Origin: CALBPI01 sp038524795
GTDB lineage: Bacteria > Pseudomonadota > Gammaproteobacteria > Steroidobacterales > Woeseiaceae
Direction of reading: 5' to 3'
DNA length: 64,000 nucleotides
Assembly (NCBI GenBank): GCA_038524795.1
Contig: JBCBIJ010000001.1
Coordinates: forward strand, 1-64,000
The notes below the pieces were generated by a model. It was given only the letters and a program-made list of their open reading frames with translations. It made no database searches and was not told the DNA's origin. This document shows positions 62,192-64,000 of this stretch, piece by piece (within the stretch, counting starts at the first letter, position 1; each line of letters starts with the position of its first letter). The translations under genes and the position numbers were made by a program.

Positions 62192-62321
62192 CGTCATCGC
62201 GAGGCGCCGACACTAACCACCGTCATCGCGAGGCGCCGACACTAACCACCGTCATTGCGAGGCGTCGACACTTACCACCGTCATCGCGAGGCGTCGACAC
62301 TAACCACCGTCATTGCGAGGC
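62192..62321. repeat. Four 29-base tandem repeats with a partial fifth
   Basis: Units start at 62192, 62221, 62250 and 62279 and end with ACTAACCAC or CTTACCAC; a fifth starts at 62308 with CGTCATTGCGAGGC and then diverges. Each unit begins CGTCAT(C/T)GCGAGGC, the half-site of the REP-like element. There are no spacers between units. Confidence 0.85.
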
Positions 62322-62463
62322 CACGAAGTGGCCGTGGCAATCTCCCAATCCTCACGATGCCGTCGAGAGATCGCCGCGGCGCTGCGCGCCTCACGACGAC
62401 AGTCAGACTTCGTGGCCTCGCAATGACTGACTGCCTCGCGATGACTGACTGCCTCGCGATGAC
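62308..62463. repeat. REP-like palindromes with 18-base tandem units
   Basis: 62308-62347 is a full palindromic element (GCGAGGCCAC ... GTGGCCGTGGCAATCTCCC). 62367-62400 shares 26 bases with 143-168. 62415-62463 contains an 18-base repeat GCCTCGC(A/G)ATGACTGACT, two copies and a partial third. The array fills the 308-base gap between the YeeE-type gene and the ICMT-like gene; no gene is seen inside it. Confidence 0.8.
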
Positions 62464-62477
62464 GGTACAATCGCAAC

Positions 62478-62930
62478 ATGCAGGCCAAGATTCCACCTCC
62501 CGTTCTCGCGGCACTCGTCGCCGCCGTCATGTACGGCGTGTCCAGGTCAACGTGGTCGCTCAGCTTCGACACAGGCCTCAATGGCTGGATCAGCAGCGGC
62601 CTGCTGCTTGGCGGTGCTGTGGTCGTCACACTGGGCGTCATCCAATTCCGGCGTCACAAGACCACCGTAGACCCGCTGCATCCCGAGAAGGCCAGCACAC
62701 TCGTCACCTCGGGGATCTTCAGCGTGACGCGGAATCCCATGTACGTCGGTCTCGTACTGATCCTGCTGGGTGTCGCCGTCCGCTTTGACAGCCTGGCCGC
62801 GGTGCTGATCGCGCTCGGCTTCGTACCCCTGATTACCGCATTGCAAATTCGTGCAGAGGAAGCTGCTATGCGTGACCTGTTTGGCAGCGATTTCGATGCC
62901 TACGTCGCCAGAACGAGGCGTTGGATATGA
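62478..62930 (+). CDS. ICMT/PEMT-like methyltransferase
   Basis: A 150-residue protein with about four hydrophobic helices and SVTRNPMYVGLVLI, the RNPMY motif of isoprenylcysteine carboxyl methyltransferase and phospholipid methyltransferase families. It would methylate a membrane or lipid substrate using SAM. The end EEAAMRDLFGSDFDAYVARTRRWI matches the family C-terminus. Its stop overlaps the next start (ATGA). Confidence 0.85.
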   Translation: MQAKIPPPVLAALVAAVMYGVSRSTWSLSFDTGLNGWISSGLLLGGAVVVTLGVIQFRRHKTTVDPLHPEKASTLVTSGIFSVTRNPMYVGLVLILLGVAVRFDSLAAVLIALGFVPLITALQIRAEEAAMRDLFGSDFDAYVARTRRWI

Positions 62931-63676
62931 ATGATATCAAAGACATCGTGCTCGTCTGCGCGGGCCTCTACCATGACATCGACTTCGTTCGGCTTGAGCT
63001 GCTGAAACTGCTGGCGGACCACCCCGAGGCTCGCGTCACGGTGACTGATAACTACGACCTCGGAGACCGGCTCGACCGTGCCGACGCCTTGGTCAGTTAC
63101 ACCTGCGACGTCACCGCCGACGCCGCCGCATCGGCTCGGCTGCAGGACTGGCTGGCCAAAGGTGGCCGCTGGTTTGCGCTGCACGGCAGCAACTCGGTCA
63201 TCGAATTCACAAGCATGAAGCCCCTATCTGTGGCGACGCCCGACAACGCGCCCGAATTCATGTCGCTACTCGGCAGCCAGTTCCAGGGGCACCCGCCTTT
63301 GCGGGACTTCGAAGTACGCCCAACGGGTGTGTCGCACGCGCTCGTCGACGGCATCGAAGCGTTCACGACCTACGACGAGATCTACCTGTCCAAGATGATT
63401 GGGAAGAGCGAGGTACTGCTGGACTGCGAATGGAACGAACCGCTGTCGGCGTTTGAATCAGACGACTGGCAAGACAACGACCGTCAGCCCGTCCTCTATT
63501 TGCGCAATCACGATGCCGGCGCCGTCCTCTACCTGACGCTGGGACACAGCCGCGGGCATTACGATATGCGCCCGCTGGCTGACTACTACCCTGCCGTGGA
63601 ACGCGGCAGCTGGGATACGCCTGCGTTCTACGAGCTGCTGCGCCGCGGCATTCGCTGGTCGCTGGGCGCGTTGTAA
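62927..63676 (+). CDS. ThuA-like domain protein
   Basis: A 249-residue protein of the class-I-glutamine-amidotransferase-like ThuA fold, with YLRNHDAGAVLYLTLGHSRGHYD near residue 190 and RWFALHGSNSVIEF near 88. ThuA domains occur in sugar- and trehalose-related catabolism, with no settled activity. Translation is coupled to the methyltransferase upstream. ATG at 62927 replaces a TTG two codons earlier. Confidence 0.8.
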   Translation: MNDIKDIVLVCAGLYHDIDFVRLELLKLLADHPEARVTVTDNYDLGDRLDRADALVSYTCDVTADAAASARLQDWLAKGGRWFALHGSNSVIEFTSMKPLSVATPDNAPEFMSLLGSQFQGHPPLRDFEVRPTGVSHALVDGIEAFTTYDEIYLSKMIGKSEVLLDCEWNEPLSAFESDDWQDNDRQPVLYLRNHDAGAVLYLTLGHSRGHYDMRPLADYYPAVERGSWDTPAFYELLRRGIRWSLGAL

Positions 63677-63695
63677 CGCACCGTACGATGACGGC

Positions 63696-64000
63696 TCAGA
63701 GCCGAACGATCGCGTTCTCGCCGTCCCAGTCCTCAGCGCGCTGGCGCCAGCCCGCAAACAGCTCGACAACATGCGGGTGCGGCTCGAGCAGCTCGGTCAT
63801 GCAGCCGAATTGCGCGCGGGTATCGACGTAGGCAAAGCGCGGCCCACCACGCATGCGGCCGACGTTGACCGTCTCCGCACCAGACGCGGCATAGGCCGCC
63901 AGGTCAGCGTCGAGATCATCGCTCCAGAAGCACACGTGGTGAAAACCCGTTTCGCCGTCCGCGTAAACATCGCGGTAGGCGTTAGGTGCATCACCCAACG
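63696..64000 (-). CDS. VOC-family protein, truncated by window edge
   Basis: The C-terminal about 100 residues of a vicinal-oxygen-chelate protein: GFHHVCFWSDDLDADLAAYAASG and RFAYVDTRAQFGCMTELLEPHP fit the second module (His and Glu as metal ligands). The N-terminus lies beyond base 64000. Function cannot be assigned. It faces the ThuA-like gene across a 19-base gap. Confidence 0.75.
   Translation of the reverse strand, partial: LGDAPNAYRDVYADGETGFHHVCFWSDDLDADLAAYAASGAETVNVGRMRGGPRFAYVDTRAQFGCMTELLEPHPHVVELFAGWRQRAEDWDGENAIVRL

Noticed and set aside
62192..62307. CRISPR-like array of 29-base repeats
   Set aside because: The units are directly adjacent with no spacers, they contain the REP half-site, and no cas gene is nearby.
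1..64000. tRNA, rRNA, insertion sequence or prophage genes
   Set aside because: No transposase, integrase, phage structural motif or cloverleaf sequence was recognised on either strand.

Overview
The window is a high-G+C, gene-dense stretch of a Gram-negative chromosome. It carries lipoproteins, a TonB-dependent receptor, a CIO-type cytochrome bd oxidase, envelope-stress-like signalling genes, FolE2, a wax-ester synthase/DGAT, a tricorn-like peptidase and an AtuA-type acyl-CoA carboxylase operon. Together these point to an environmental gammaproteobacterium. I would not name a genus. No rRNA, tRNA, prophage, insertion sequence or CRISPR array was recognised.

Layout. 1-8.8 kb: repeat-rich leader, ABC exporter, membrane TPR protein, CpxRA-like two-component pair, YeiH-type transporter, uridine kinase-like protein and a Spy/CpxP-like periplasmic protein. 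A tandem GTCAA-N5-GTCAA site lies between the last of these and a divergent glyoxalase I gene. 9.4-14.9 kb: a four-gene cluster of a lipoprotein M48 metallopeptidase and three little-characterised proteins, one with a glycine-rich tail. 14.93-15.29 kb: a gap with no gene that holds a near-perfect sigma-54 promoter followed by strongly structured sequence, which is my best candidate for something undescribed. 15.3-22.9 kb: wax-ester synthase with a histone-like tail, a second two-component system, a lipoprotein hydrolase, an S41 peptidase and a membrane-bound AraC regulator. 23-29.6 kb: acetoacetyl-CoA synthetase, a double-VOC protein, a lipoprotein-like methyltransferase and surface glycan genes. 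29.6-35.1 kb: a probable uptake and catabolic operon (TonB receptor, alpha/beta hydrolase lacking the usual nucleophile, aldehyde dehydrogenase, SDR). 35.2-37.8 kb: TMEM175-like channel, XRE regulator with membrane partner and twin operators, and an unknown membrane protein. 37.8-42.1 kb: PLP decarboxylase and the GbsR/MarR-cydAB operon. 42.2-52.5 kb: acyl-CoA synthetase, RRM RNA-binding protein, then AtuA-like, carboxyltransferase, enoyl-CoA hydratase, biotin carboxylase, TIGR03084-like and DUF2855 genes. 52.5-64 kb: tricorn-like peptidase, FolE2, phosphatase, OsmC, alcohol dehydrogenase, FAD monooxygenase, a YeeE/YedE pair, repeats, ICMT-like methyltransferase, ThuA-like protein and a VOC gene cut by the window edge.

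How it fits together. Much of the window serves lipid and acyl-CoA metabolism: activation by acyl-CoA and acetoacetyl-CoA synthetases, carboxylation and hydration in the AtuA-type operon, and storage through the wax-ester synthase. The rest is largely envelope surveillance and proteolysis. REP-like palindromes recur at three intergenic sites (near 0.2, 25.1 and 62.3 kb). Several intergenic regions hold well-formed inverted or direct repeats that look like operators. Genes are tightly packed, with many ATGA-type overlaps and four pairs of convergent genes that overlap at their 3' ends.
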